Assembly (NCBI GenBank): GCA_051872335.1
Contig: JBJEDT010000019.1
Span: 1-64,000 of the forward strand
Source: SUG2458 sp051872335
GTDB lineage: Bacteria; Bacillota_I; Bacilli_A; RFN20; CAG-826
Reading direction: 5' to 3'
Length of the DNA stretch: 64,000 nt
Part shown: in pieces, positions 15,456 to 25,676 of the stretch
Position numbering within the stretch: the first letter of the stretch is position 1
Layout: each line of letters starts with the position of its first letter
Made by a program: the position numbers and the translations under genes
The notes under the pieces: generated by a model
Told to the model about the DNA's origin: nothing
Seen by the model: only the letters and a program-made list of their open reading frames with translations
Database searches by the model: none

Positions 15456-17771
15456 TTACTTAACTGTAACATCAACAATACAAGTATTAAAACGAGAATG
15501 TATGATAACTTGACCTGAGCCTTTCTTTTTTGATCTTACATATAATTTAATTTGTCCTGCTTGTAAAGATACATCTAAAGGACTTAACAATTCAATATTT
15601 CCAGTAACTTCAATATGTAATGGTTCAAATAAGAAAGTTAAAACTTGATTATGCGCATCTAAAGCCTTAACACTTATTGATTTAGCATCGTAAGTTTCTC
15701 CAATATTCAATTCTATATTTTTATCTGCTTCAAGTCTAAATGAACTTGTAGGTCCTAAAAATTCACTATCTACAGCCTTACCATTTTTGATGGCTTTGAC
15801 TTCATATTCAACAGATTTATCGCCCCATCCAATTACATATCTTGAAGCAATATCTACTAATTCATTCAAAGGCATTCTATATTTTAAAATTATTCCCAAT
15901 AATCTAAAAGCATATTTAGATACTGCTGCATTAAAACCATAACAAATAGCATAATTTAAAACTTCTGTTAATTTGTAAGAATCCTTATCTTTAAAGAGTT
16001 TATCTTCTACTAAAGCTGTACCAACATAATCATCAATAATAATTGGAGGATGAGGTAAATATTTAAATTTATCTCTTTTTGGATAAAAAGAATTAATATA
16101 TTTACCATTCCTATAAAGTTCAATATAGTCAGCATTTGTATTAACAAGAGTTATGCCTTGTAAGCATGCATTTTTTTCTCCACCGATAATCTTTGATAGT
16201 ACTTTTAAAACATCAAATCTATCTTGTTGACTTGCATATATACTTGCTGCATATTTTTCATTTCTAAATATATCGTTAACACCATGATAACAAATCATAT
16301 CACCACTACCAAATTCTAAGTGAGTATTGTAATCATTCATACACCATCCACTACAACCACAAACACGTTTATCTCCATACATTGCATCTAATACACGGGC
16401 ATGTCGTAAAGTATGTTCGATTAATCTATCTTCTTGATCAAAGGACTTAGTAGGATACATATGTCCATTAAACTCTGTTACTAAATATGGTGCATCTTTA
16501 CAAACCTTACTTGGTTTTTCAAGTCCTTTATTTGGTCCATAATGAAAGAAATCATTATACGTATAAACATCTTCCAATAATTCACTATGTTTAAAATTTC
16601 TAACTCCTCCAGTAGCTCGATTAGGATCTAATTCTTTAGCAATTCTATTAGCTTCAACATATAATTCGTGATCATCAGGTCCTTCATTAATTCTTACACC
16701 CCAAATGACAATAGAAGGATGATTAAACAAAGACTTAATCATATCTTCAACATTTTGAAGATGAAGCTTTCTCCATTTTTCATCTTTACTTACGTGTTGC
16801 CAACCCGGAATTTCTTCAAGTAAAATTAATCCTAATTCATCACATTTATTTAAAAAATGCTTTGACATTGGATAATGACTACATCTAACATAGTTAACAC
16901 CTAATTTATTTTTAAGCAAATAAGCATCTTCTTCCTGTAACGACTTAGGTGCAGCATATCCGATATAAGCATAAGATTGATGCCTATTTAAACCTATTAG
17001 TTTCATATATTTACCATTAAGGTAAAAACCTTTTCTAGTAAAAAATGCTGTTCTAAAACCAAATCTTTCACGTATAGTATCTACACCATATTTTGATGTT
17101 ACTTTTGCTTCTAATTCATAAAGATTTGGATTCTCAACATCCCAGAGAAGAGCCTCTTCATAATAAAATTCATTTCCTTTAAAAGAACATATTTCAACGT
17201 TATCTTTTAATAAAGTAAATTCGACATCGTGTTTTAAAAGATCATTATTTAATTCATAACGGATAGAAATTTGGCCATTCATATCTCCTTCAACCATAAG
17301 ATTTTTAAAATTAACTTTAGGTTTAATGTCAACATAAACTTCTCTATAAATTCCACCATAAGTTAAATAATCAACTACCCCACCAAAAGGAGGTACATCT
17401 TTTTGTTCGTTTGAATCAACAACGACCGTTAATATATTATCCTCGCCACTTTTAAAATATTTTGTTATATCAAATGTAAAAGGAAGGTAACCACCAAAAT
17501 GTTCACCTAAAAATTTTCCATTCAAATAAACTTTTGAACTGAGCATTACTCCTTCAAAAGTTAAATAAATACATTCATTTTTATTAACATTAAAATTTAA
17601 TTTTTTTTGATAAGTTGATACCATTTGATATTCATCAATAGAAAAATAATTTAATGGAAGTTTCTTAACTGTATGAGGTATATCAACGATTTCTCCTTTA
17701 AAGCTCTCACTAATATATTCTTTTTTAAATTCAGGTTTAAAAGTCCAACTAAAATTAATAGGGTTACGCAT
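15456..17771 (-). CDS. Glycoside hydrolase family 2 (beta-galactosidase/glucuronidase type)
   Basis: 771 residues without signal peptide, so intracellular. Sugar-binding, immunoglobulin-like and TIM-barrel domains are in order: VYLNGKFLGEHFGGYLPF, then GFYLNGKYMKLIGLNRHQ, then the barrel. The acid/base Glu is in the NEG of IWGVRINEGPDD, and the likely nucleophile is Glu of VTEFNG. A C-terminal beta extension of about 200 residues follows. The start at 17771 has GGAGG eight bases upstream; a longer frame would cross the promoter. It is a single-gene unit with no sugar transporter nearby, so the substrate is open. Confidence 0.85.
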   Translation of the reverse strand: MRNPINFSWTFKPEFKKEYISESFKGEIVDIPHTVKKLPLNYFSIDEYQMVSTYQKKLNFNVNKNECIYLTFEGVMLSSKVYLNGKFLGEHFGGYLPFTFDITKYFKSGEDNILTVVVDSNEQKDVPPFGGVVDYLTYGGIYREVYVDIKPKVNFKNLMVEGDMNGQISIRYELNNDLLKHDVEFTLLKDNVEICSFKGNEFYYEEALLWDVENPNLYELEAKVTSKYGVDTIRERFGFRTAFFTRKGFYLNGKYMKLIGLNRHQSYAYIGYAAPKSLQEEDAYLLKNKLGVNYVRCSHYPMSKHFLNKCDELGLILLEEIPGWQHVSKDEKWRKLHLQNVEDMIKSLFNHPSIVIWGVRINEGPDDHELYVEANRIAKELDPNRATGGVRNFKHSELLEDVYTYNDFFHYGPNKGLEKPSKVCKDAPYLVTEFNGHMYPTKSFDQEDRLIEHTLRHARVLDAMYGDKRVCGCSGWCMNDYNTHLEFGSGDMICYHGVNDIFRNEKYAASIYASQQDRFDVLKVLSKIIGGEKNACLQGITLVNTNADYIELYRNGKYINSFYPKRDKFKYLPHPPIIIDDYVGTALVEDKLFKDKDSYKLTEVLNYAICYGFNAAVSKYAFRLLGIILKYRMPLNELVDIASRYVIGWGDKSVEYEVKAIKNGKAVDSEFLGPTSSFRLEADKNIELNIGETYDAKSISVKALDAHNQVLTFLFEPLHIEVTGNIELLSPLDVSLQAGQIKLYVRSKKKGSGQVIIHSRFNTCIVDVTVK

Positions 17772-17859
17772 AAATTTTTCCTCCAAGAGTATTTTACCAT
17801 ACATACGTTTATTTTTTATTTAAAAGAATAAATATTTTAAAAGAACAAATATTAATAAT

Positions 17860-19719
17860 ATGAAAAGTTTTGTTAAATACTTGTTAATAATTACAACAAC
17901 TATCGCTTCTACTCTAGGTATATTACATTTAGCCATAAATTTATATCCAAAGCTTGAAATCTATCATCCTCAAGAAGTTATATATAAAGATATTAATGAC
18001 TCTACTTTTATATCAACACAATTTGATAATAATGGATCATATACAACTTTAGATAAAATTCCAGAATCTTTTATAGATGCAATACTTTTAATGGAAGACC
18101 AACGGTTTTATTCTCATCACGGAATTGATTATAAAGGAATTATAAGAAGTTTATTAACTAATCTTAAAGAAGGAGAAATTAAACAAGGTGGGTCTACATT
18201 AACTCAACAATTAGCAAGAAGTTTATATTTATCAAATGAGAAAACTTTATCTAGAAAAATTAGAGAAGCTTTAATAGCTAAAAAAATTGAATCCCAATTC
18301 GATAAAAATCAAATACTAGAACTATACTTAAATACTATATATTTTGGTCATAATATTTATGGCATAAATGAAGCAAGTTACTACTACTTTAATAAATTAC
18401 CTACTGAATTAACACTTGCTGAATCCTCTTTACTTGCTGGTATTATAGCCTCTCCAAATAACTATGCACCAGATATCAATTATGATAAGTGTATAAAACG
18501 TCAACAATTAGTACTAAAATTATTAAACGAACATGGGTATATTACAAATATAGAAAAAAGTAATGCAGAACAACAAAAATTAGTCTTTAATTTTACTAAT
18601 AAAATACTAAATAAAAACTTACATATGTACTACTTAAATTACATTACTAAACAACTACAAGATAAACAAATAATTACTAAGAATCATACAAATATCGGCT
18701 ACTCTATCAATACTTATTTAGATACATCAATCCTTAATATTGTTTCCGATGCAATTTCTACAAGTATCTATGATTCCTTTGATGAAGAAGTAGCTGTAGT
18801 AATTATGAAACCAAATAGTGGTAAAGTATTATGTCTAATAGGTGGTAAAAATTATCTTCAAAGTGAACTAGATAGAGCTACTTCTTCATATTTTCAAATC
18901 GGATCAACAATTAAACCAATTTTATATTATCTAGGTATGTGTTCTGGCATAACCCCTTTAACTACTTTTAAAAGTGAGAAAACTGATTTTTATATTAAAG
19001 ATATTGGAGTTTATTCTCCTAAAAATTCTAACGATAAATATGCAAATCGAAATATTACAATGCTTGAAGCACTATCACTAAGTGATAATATATATGCAAT
19101 CAAAACAACACTTTTATTAGGATCTCACACAATTGTTTCATTTTTAAATAAATTCGGAATAACAGTAGAAAATGAAAATCCTACAATTGGATTAGGCTCT
19201 GTATCATTATCACCTTTACAATTATGTTCTATTTATAATGCTTTTGCTAGTAATGGTACTTATTATCCACCTGTATTCTACTCAACAATTACTTTATCAA
19301 ATAATGAAATACTAAATATTAACAAAGATACTCCTAGTTTTTACCTTAATAAACAAATTGTAAATATCTTATCATATCTACTACTCTCACCATTTGATGA
19401 AGGACTAGTTTCATACACATCACCATCTTTAATGAATTATAAAACTAATGTTCGTTTTGGTGCAAAAACCGGTTCGACTGACTATTGCTCTTGGGTAGTT
19501 GGTTATAATCCAGAATATACTATTTGTGTTTGGACTGGTAATGATGAAAATAAAGAAAATAAAAATAGCAATCTTTCAAAAATAATATTTCAAAAGATTG
19601 CTAATAATTTAACAAATAATGATGCAGATACTTACTTCAAAATACCTTCTAATTCTAAAGCTTTTTCTTTAACTAATAAAGAAACAGGTAAAACATCAAA
19701 GGTCTATTACACTATTTAG
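17860..19719 (+). CDS. Class A penicillin-binding protein (transglycosylase/transpeptidase)
   Basis: 619 residues that polymerise and cross-link peptidoglycan outside the membrane. Residues about 6-28 form the signal anchor. The GT51 domain has LLMEDQRFYSHHGID, GGSTLTQQLAR and ARKIREA-like helices. The transpeptidase has STIK (nucleophile Ser), SDN and KTGST. It is compact, ending soon after the KTG motif. No clear Shine-Dalgarno is visible before the ATG. Its last eight bases overlap gltX tail to tail. It is one of two class A PBPs in the window; the other is at 46.7 kb beside recU. Confidence 0.92.
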   Translation: MKSFVKYLLIITTTIASTLGILHLAINLYPKLEIYHPQEVIYKDINDSTFISTQFDNNGSYTTLDKIPESFIDAILLMEDQRFYSHHGIDYKGIIRSLLTNLKEGEIKQGGSTLTQQLARSLYLSNEKTLSRKIREALIAKKIESQFDKNQILELYLNTIYFGHNIYGINEASYYYFNKLPTELTLAESSLLAGIIASPNNYAPDINYDKCIKRQQLVLKLLNEHGYITNIEKSNAEQQKLVFNFTNKILNKNLHMYYLNYITKQLQDKQIITKNHTNIGYSINTYLDTSILNIVSDAISTSIYDSFDEEVAVVIMKPNSGKVLCLIGGKNYLQSELDRATSSYFQIGSTIKPILYYLGMCSGITPLTTFKSEKTDFYIKDIGVYSPKNSNDKYANRNITMLEALSLSDNIYAIKTTLLLGSHTIVSFLNKFGITVENENPTIGLGSVSLSPLQLCSIYNAFASNGTYYPPVFYSTITLSNNEILNINKDTPSFYLNKQIVNILSYLLLSPFDEGLVSYTSPSLMNYKTNVRFGAKTGSTDYCSWVVGYNPEYTICVWTGNDENKENKNSNLSKIIFQKIANNLTNNDADTYFKIPSNSKAFSLTNKETGKTSKVYYTI

Positions 19720-21154
19720 TTAATCGTGCAATTGTTTCTTCTTTGCCTAATACTGAAATGATGTTAACCATTTCAGGACCATGCATTTTGCCAGTTAATT
19801 TTAATCGAACTGGCATATATAAACTCTTTCCTTTAACTCCAAGTTTACTTTGGACTTCTTTAAATACTGCTTTAACACTTTCAGCATTAATTTCAGTTAA
19901 AGATGATAAAATCTCAGCAAAAGATTTTAATACTTCAGGAGTTGTTTCTAAAGCCATCACTTCTTTAGCTTCTTCTTCATCACATGGAACTGGAGAAATA
20001 ATAGGACTTAATAAATCAACGATTTCTTGTCCATAATGAATTTCGCCTTTAAATAAATTTGCCATCTTTAATATTTCATCATCACTTTTATTAGAAATAT
20101 CTAAAACTTTTGCAACAAATGGTTTGATAAATTTTAGATATTCTTCATCAGATAATTGTTTTATATAGTGTGCATTGACCCACATTAATTTAACAGGATC
20201 AAACATAGATGGAGAAGATGATAATCTTTCTGGATCAAAAGCTTTTATTGCTTCTTCAAGACTATAAAATTCATTTTCTTCTTTTGGTGTCCATCCAAGT
20301 AATAAAATAAAATTAACAATAGCATCTTTTAAATAACCTAATTCACGATATTGAGACATAAATTGAAGAATATTATTATCTCTTTTTGATAATTTTTTAC
20401 CATTTTCATTAACAATAATTGTCATATGACCAAAAGTTGGTGGAGTCCATCCAAAATAATTATATATAACGATTTGTTTTGGTGTATTAGAAAGATGTTC
20501 TTCACCTCTAAAAACATGAGTCATTTCCATTAAATGATCATCAACAACAACAGCAAAGTTATATGTTGGTATACCATTAGATTTCATAATGACCCAGTCA
20601 CCAATATCATTAGTGTTAAATGAAACTTTTCCTCTGACTAAATCATCAAAAACAATTTGTTGGTTTTTAGGCATTTTAATTCTAATACAAGGTTTACGTC
20701 CTTCTTTTTTGTATTGCTCAATTTGTTCATTAGTTAAATGTAAACAATGCCCATCATATTGAGGAGCAGCAATACCACGTTCTAATTGTGCATTTCTTGA
20801 TTCTTCAAGTTCTTCTTCATTGCAATAACAATAATATGCATAACCTTTATCTAGTAATTCTTGTGCATACTTATGATATATATCTAGTCGTTCCATTTGA
20901 CGATATGGAGCATATTGAGGATTTGGCTTTAAAGGAGATTCGTCTGGCAAAATTCCTAACCAAGCTAAATCATTAAGTTGAGATTCTTCTCCTCCAACAA
21001 CATTTCTTTCAATATCGGTATCTTCTACTCGAATTATAAATTGACCGCCGAAATGTTTTGAATATAGATAATTAAATAAAGCTGATCTTGCACCACCAAT
21101 ATGTAAAAAACCAGTTGGGGAAGGTGCATACCTTACTCTAATATTACTACTCAT
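19712..21154 (-). CDS. gltX: Glutamyl-tRNA synthetase
   Basis: 480-residue class I synthetase. The HIGH-type motif is SPTGFLHIGGARSALFN near the N-terminus, KMSKS is represented by KKLSKRDNN, and a C-terminal helical anticodon domain follows. Whether it also charges tRNA-Gln cannot be told here, as no gatCAB or glnS is in the window. It is last in ychF-ispF-gltX: ispF ends on its first base. Its 3' end overlaps the PBP gene. Confidence 0.95.
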   Translation of the reverse strand: MSSNIRVRYAPSPTGFLHIGGARSALFNYLYSKHFGGQFIIRVEDTDIERNVVGGEESQLNDLAWLGILPDESPLKPNPQYAPYRQMERLDIYHKYAQELLDKGYAYYCYCNEEELEESRNAQLERGIAAPQYDGHCLHLTNEQIEQYKKEGRKPCIRIKMPKNQQIVFDDLVRGKVSFNTNDIGDWVIMKSNGIPTYNFAVVVDDHLMEMTHVFRGEEHLSNTPKQIVIYNYFGWTPPTFGHMTIIVNENGKKLSKRDNNILQFMSQYRELGYLKDAIVNFILLLGWTPKEENEFYSLEEAIKAFDPERLSSSPSMFDPVKLMWVNAHYIKQLSDEEYLKFIKPFVAKVLDISNKSDDEILKMANLFKGEIHYGQEIVDLLSPIISPVPCDEEEAKEVMALETTPEVLKSFAEILSSLTEINAESVKAVFKEVQSKLGVKGKSLYMPVRLKLTGKMHGPEMVNIISVLGKEETIARLTK

Positions 21155-21636
21155 TATTTAACCTTCTTTCTTAACAAACAAATACAATGTGACGATATTG
21201 CTTCATTTCTTCCTAATTCACCTAAGCCTTCATTAGTGCAAGCTTTAATAGAAACTGCCTCTACATCAACTTTAAGTATTGTCGATATAACAGCACGCAT
21301 TTCATTAATATAAGGAGCTAATTTAGGTTGCTCAGCAATTATTGTTACATCAATATTATTTACTTCATATGATTTATTTTCCATCATTGTTACTACTTCT
21401 TTTAATAGTAAACATGAATCATAATCTTTATATTTTTCATCAGTATCAGGGAAAAACTTTCCTAGATCTCCAAGTGCAAGTGCACCTAGGATAGATTCAG
21501 CAATTGCATGAATAGCTACATCAGCATCACTATGTCCTAATAATCCTTTTTCATAAGGAATATTAACACCACATAAAAAGAGCCTACGACCTACAACAAG
21601 TGGATGAATATCAGTAGCATAACCTATTCTATACAT
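21154..21636 (-). CDS. ispF: 2-C-methyl-D-erythritol 2,4-cyclodiphosphate synthase
   Basis: 160 residues, the normal size for this trimeric zinc enzyme of the MEP pathway. The DIHPLVVGR metal site and GHSDADVAIHAI are intact, as is FPDTDEKYKDYDS. It is separated by 14.5 kb from ispD, unlike the adjacent ispDF arrangement of many bacteria. It sits 12 bases after ychF and overlaps gltX by one base. Confidence 0.95.
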   Translation of the reverse strand: MYRIGYATDIHPLVVGRRLFLCGVNIPYEKGLLGHSDADVAIHAIAESILGALALGDLGKFFPDTDEKYKDYDSCLLLKEVVTMMENKSYEVNNIDVTIIAEQPKLAPYINEMRAVISTILKVDVEAVSIKACTNEGLGELGRNEAISSHCICLLRKKVK

Positions 21637-21648
21637 TGCTTTTCCTCC

Positions 21649-22755
21649 TTAAACATTAAATCTAAACAACATAATGTCGCCATCTTGAGCAACATATGAT
21701 TTACCTTCAATACGTAATTTACCTGCTTCTTTAACAGCAAGTTCCGAACCATATTGAATTAAATCATCATAAGAGTATACTTCAGCTTTAATAAAGCCTC
21801 TTTCAAAATCACTATGAATTGTTCCAGCACATTGAGGAGCTAACATTCCTTTATGGAAGGTCCAAGCTCTACATTCATCACTACCAACAGTAAAGAATGT
21901 GCTTAATCCTAAAATATCATATGCAGCTTTAATAACTTTGTCTAATCCAGATTCAGTTGCACCTAAGTCGAATAAAAACATAACTTTTTCTTCTTCTGAT
22001 AAAGATGCTAATTGCGCTTCAATTTCACAACTAACTGGAATAACTACTGAATTTTCTTGTTTTGCATATTCTACAACTTCTTCATAATAATGATTACCTA
22101 ATGGATTAGCATAGTCGCCTTCATTAATATTTGCTACATAAATCATAGGTAACATAGTTAATAAGAAGAAATTTTTAGAAACATATTTTGCATCATCTTC
22201 ACTAAAAGATACAGAACGAGCTGGTTTTCCTTGCTCTAATGCATCTTTTAATTGAGTTAATAAATTTGTCTCATATACTGCTTCTTTATCTTTAGTAGTT
22301 CTAGCTTTATTCTCTACTTTTCCTAAACGTTTATTTACAGATTCAAGATCAGCAAGTGCTAACTCAAGATTAATAATTTCTATGTCTCTTACTGGATCAA
22401 CAGTATTTTCGACATGAATAATCTCACTATTCTCAAAACATCTTACTACTTGAACAATAGCATCACATTCACGGATATTTGCTAAAAACTGATTTCCTAA
22501 ACCTTCACCTTTACTAGCACCTTTTACAAGACCAGCAATATCATAAAATTCAAATGTTGCTGCAATAGTCCTCTTTGGATTAAACATACTAGATAATTTA
22601 TTTAATCGCTCATCAGGTACTGCTACAATACCAGTATTTGGCTTAATAGTTGCAAAAGGATAATTAGCTGCTTCTACATTTGCATTTGTTATAGCATTAA
22701 ATAAAGTTGATTTACCTACGTTTGGTAAACCTACTATACCTGCTTTCAATGGCAT
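21649..22755 (-). CDS. ychF: Redox-regulated ATPase YchF (Obg-like P-loop protein)
   Basis: 368 residues. The P-loop is GLPNVGKSTLFNA, followed by switch regions, a coiled-coil insertion and a C-terminal TGS domain (AWTFHKGMLAPQCAGTIHSDFERGFI). YchF hydrolyses ATP rather than GTP, binds ribosomes and modulates the oxidative stress response. The ribosome site AGGAGTG precedes the ATG. First gene of the ychF-ispF-gltX group. Confidence 0.95.
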   Translation of the reverse strand: MPLKAGIVGLPNVGKSTLFNAITNANVEAANYPFATIKPNTGIVAVPDERLNKLSSMFNPKRTIAATFEFYDIAGLVKGASKGEGLGNQFLANIRECDAIVQVVRCFENSEIIHVENTVDPVRDIEIINLELALADLESVNKRLGKVENKARTTKDKEAVYETNLLTQLKDALEQGKPARSVSFSEDDAKYVSKNFFLLTMLPMIYVANINEGDYANPLGNHYYEEVVEYAKQENSVVIPVSCEIEAQLASLSEEEKVMFLFDLGATESGLDKVIKAAYDILGLSTFFTVGSDECRAWTFHKGMLAPQCAGTIHSDFERGFIKAEVYSYDDLIQYGSELAVKEAGKLRIEGKSYVAQDGDIMLFRFNV

Positions 22756-22786
22756 AATATTTCACTCCTCTTAATATAAGATAAAA

Positions 22787-22984
22787 TTAAATTTTTTTGA
22801 TGTTAATAGCACGTGGACCACGTTCAGATTCTTCAAGTTCAAATTCAACCTCAGTATTAGGCTCAATAGTTTTATAACCATCCATTAAAATAGCTCTAAA
22901 ATGAAAAAAAACATCTTTTTTATTCTCCATACGAATAAATCCATATCCTTTTTCTTTATTAAACATTTTAACTATTCCCTTCAT
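22787..22984 (-). CDS. csp: Cold shock domain protein
   Basis: 65-residue OB-fold protein binding single-stranded RNA and DNA. RNP1 is KGYGFIRM and RNP2 is DVFFHFRAI. The second motif departs from the usual VFVHFSAI in having FF-HFRAI. GGAGG precedes the ATG. It lies 40 bases after the ABC cassette and 31 before ychF, with no terminator seen on either side, so it may be read in a longer transcript. Confidence 0.92.
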   Translation of the reverse strand: MKGIVKMFNKEKGYGFIRMENKKDVFFHFRAILMDGYKTIEPNTEVEFELEESERGPRAINIKKI

Positions 22985-23024
22985 CGATTAAGCCTCCATA
23001 ACATAAAAATTTAACATAGATATA

Positions 23025-25676
23025 TTAACACTTTTTCTTATTAATAACCATCTTTTTATATGAATAAACTGCTTTTATAATAAACGGTACAAAGATTAGC
23101 ATCGAATATAACAAAATGACAAATATTAATTGAATAGAAATATTACCAAATATACTAATTCCAGCAATAATTAATTTATCTTTTAAAAAGCAATTCATAA
23201 ATATTAAAGTAATAATTGATTGAAAAAAAGAAAATAAACTTATGATTAATTGTCGGCAAAGATTTGAATATATTATGTCTTTTTGAGAAAGCCCCATTAT
23301 TTCTAAAGACTCATTTTCTATTTGGCTGTCTATTTCAATAGATTTATTAATAAACAATAAAATTAAAATATTTATAATTAAAACTATTAAGAAAAGAAAA
23401 TATATGATCGCTAATAAATAGCTTAAAAAAGTATTCATACTTTTATAAGAATCGTATGATGATGTACTAACATTAAATCTATAAAAATTTTTCTGTACAT
23501 TTGTAATCATTGTATCATTAAGTTCATCGTTAAAAAATAATTCACATGTAACTGGTATATTCTCTAGAATTGATAAATAAAACTTTTCATTAATTATTCT
23601 ATTAAACCAATTACTTTCTTGATAAATAACTGACATATCTTCATCTATAAAATCTAAGACTTTCAGTTTTATAGAATAATAATTATTATTTATAAAATAA
23701 AGAATATAGACATTACTTCCATAAGATAAATTTAATTTGTTTTTTAAATAAGAACTTAAAACAACTTCATCTAAGTCCAAATTTTGCTTAATCGGTCGAA
23801 GCATTAAGTTATCATTATCAAGATTTAAGATATTTCCTTTGACAAAGTTATCATTACTTTTAAAACTCATATGATCTTCAATATTTGCATCATCAAAATA
23901 ATTCACTATTTCATTTATTGTTTTTTCATCTTTACATAAATACATATACCCACTAAATCCACTATAACCTGATTTAGAATCTATGTAATAACCCATATTA
24001 GAGCCTTCTAAAATAGCACATTTATGTTCATCTAAAAATCTTTCATCATTTTTTAAATTGCACGTCATATTATTACTATAAAAAGGGATTAAGTGTTTTT
24101 GAAAACGATAATAATCTGGATTCAAAGAGCATGAATTTTCAAGAATAATATATGGATTTTTAATTGAATTTCTAAATTTTTCTTTTTCATTATCATTTGT
24201 AAATTTTACACAAGTATATTTGCGAAGTGTATTAATACTCTCCAATTTTGTGTTAGTTTCATAAACATGAGGAAAACATAAAAATTCATCAAAGAAGATT
24301 TCATTAAATAAATAGTTATTATGTAATATAGCCGAATAATCGTTTATTTCAACGTATTTTAATTTAAAAAAGAAATATTCTTCATAATTATATTCTTCAT
24401 TTTTTAAAAAAAGTTTTAATAGCAATTCATTCTCTTTTAAATAACTATCTAGATCAGTGATTCTATTTTTTATATTCAAAAAATTTGTTATTGAATATAA
24501 ATTGCTTCGAGTTAATGAAAGACCTATTTCATTAAAATCTTTTAATTCAAGATTACTTCTATAAATGAAATTATTGAATGATCTTACACTGAAATTACTA
24601 AGTCTTAATAAATCATCATTCCTAGAGATAAATAAATCATTGCCATCTTTAAAAACATTTTCAAAGTTTGCATCATAAAAATAACCTATATATTCATTTT
24701 GAGCATCGGAATCTTTAATTAAATCATTGCATTCTTCTGCACTTAATGACAAATAATTAATAGCATTATTATCTTTTGAACTTAAAATAAGTGAGTTGCT
24801 TTTATATAATGGTGACGATGCATTAAGCACTTCATTTTTAGCATTTTCAACGACATTGATAAGACAAGCAAATAGTGATAAACAAATAGATGAAATTACT
24901 ATACTTAAAGATGTTCTAAATGGTTTTGCTTCCATTTTCTTTAGATTATATTTGATAATTCCATTTTTCTTATTTAAAACCTTCTTATATTCTTTTGCTT
25001 CTTCAATAAACACTTCATTATCATTTTTTCTACTTTCAATTAATTTAAAATTTTCTAGCTTTAAAAGAGTAAAATTGTTCACATATTTTTCTATATTTTC
25101 ATGAGTAACTACAATTACAAGTTTTGTCTTGCTTATCTTTTCGAGTAGTCTAAATATTTCTTTTTTATGAAATTCATCAAGTGCTGAAGTAGGCTCATCT
25201 GCAAGTATAATTTTTGGATCATTAATTAAAGCTCGGACAACCTGAAGTCTTTGTTTTTCTCCTCCTGATAACGATGAGACATTTTTATTTTTTATATTTA
25301 AACCCACATATTTTAAAAGTTTAATTATTTTTAATTTATTTACTTTTTTCTTTAAAAAAAATGAAGGTAAAGTTAAATAATCATAAATATTCAAAAACCC
25401 AAAATCATCAACTTGTTGTTTAATATAACCAATGTTTTTTAAACGATAACTCGACATATCTTCATTATTTTTACTTTTTATTTCTATATTATCTACGCTA
25501 ATACTTCCTTCATTTTGATTTATAAGGCCAAGAATCAATTTAAGAAAAGTTGATTTGCCAGACCCTGATTTTCCTTTAATTATATAAAGACCACAACTTT
25601 TAAAATCATAAGTAACATCATCTAAAGTGACACACGAATCATTATATTGATGACTCAAATTTTTAATTTTAATCAT
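23025..25676 (-). CDS. ABC transporter: ATPase fused to FtsX/MacB-type permease
   Basis: 883 residues. Residues 1 to about 215 are a complete ATPase: Walker A GKSGSGKST, signature LSGGEKQR, Walker B IILADEPTSALDE and switch VVTHE. A transmembrane helix near 255-275 follows, then a large predicted extracellular domain of about 450 residues, then three helices in the last 140 residues (YLLAIIYFLFLIVLIINIL and others). This is the MacB-like mechanotransmission topology used for antimicrobial peptide or lipoprotein export and sensing. It is last of a three-gene cassette. The substrate is unknown. Confidence 0.85.
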   Translation of the reverse strand: MIKIKNLSHQYNDSCVTLDDVTYDFKSCGLYIIKGKSGSGKSTFLKLILGLINQNEGSISVDNIEIKSKNNEDMSSYRLKNIGYIKQQVDDFGFLNIYDYLTLPSFFLKKKVNKLKIIKLLKYVGLNIKNKNVSSLSGGEKQRLQVVRALINDPKIILADEPTSALDEFHKKEIFRLLEKISKTKLVIVVTHENIEKYVNNFTLLKLENFKLIESRKNDNEVFIEEAKEYKKVLNKKNGIIKYNLKKMEAKPFRTSLSIVISSICLSLFACLINVVENAKNEVLNASSPLYKSNSLILSSKDNNAINYLSLSAEECNDLIKDSDAQNEYIGYFYDANFENVFKDGNDLFISRNDDLLRLSNFSVRSFNNFIYRSNLELKDFNEIGLSLTRSNLYSITNFLNIKNRITDLDSYLKENELLLKLFLKNEEYNYEEYFFFKLKYVEINDYSAILHNNYLFNEIFFDEFLCFPHVYETNTKLESINTLRKYTCVKFTNDNEKEKFRNSIKNPYIILENSCSLNPDYYRFQKHLIPFYSNNMTCNLKNDERFLDEHKCAILEGSNMGYYIDSKSGYSGFSGYMYLCKDEKTINEIVNYFDDANIEDHMSFKSNDNFVKGNILNLDNDNLMLRPIKQNLDLDEVVLSSYLKNKLNLSYGSNVYILYFINNNYYSIKLKVLDFIDEDMSVIYQESNWFNRIINEKFYLSILENIPVTCELFFNDELNDTMITNVQKNFYRFNVSTSSYDSYKSMNTFLSYLLAIIYFLFLIVLIINILILLFINKSIEIDSQIENESLEIMGLSQKDIIYSNLCRQLIISLFSFFQSIITLIFMNCFLKDKLIIAGISIFGNISIQLIFVILLYSMLIFVPFIIKAVYSYKKMVINKKKC

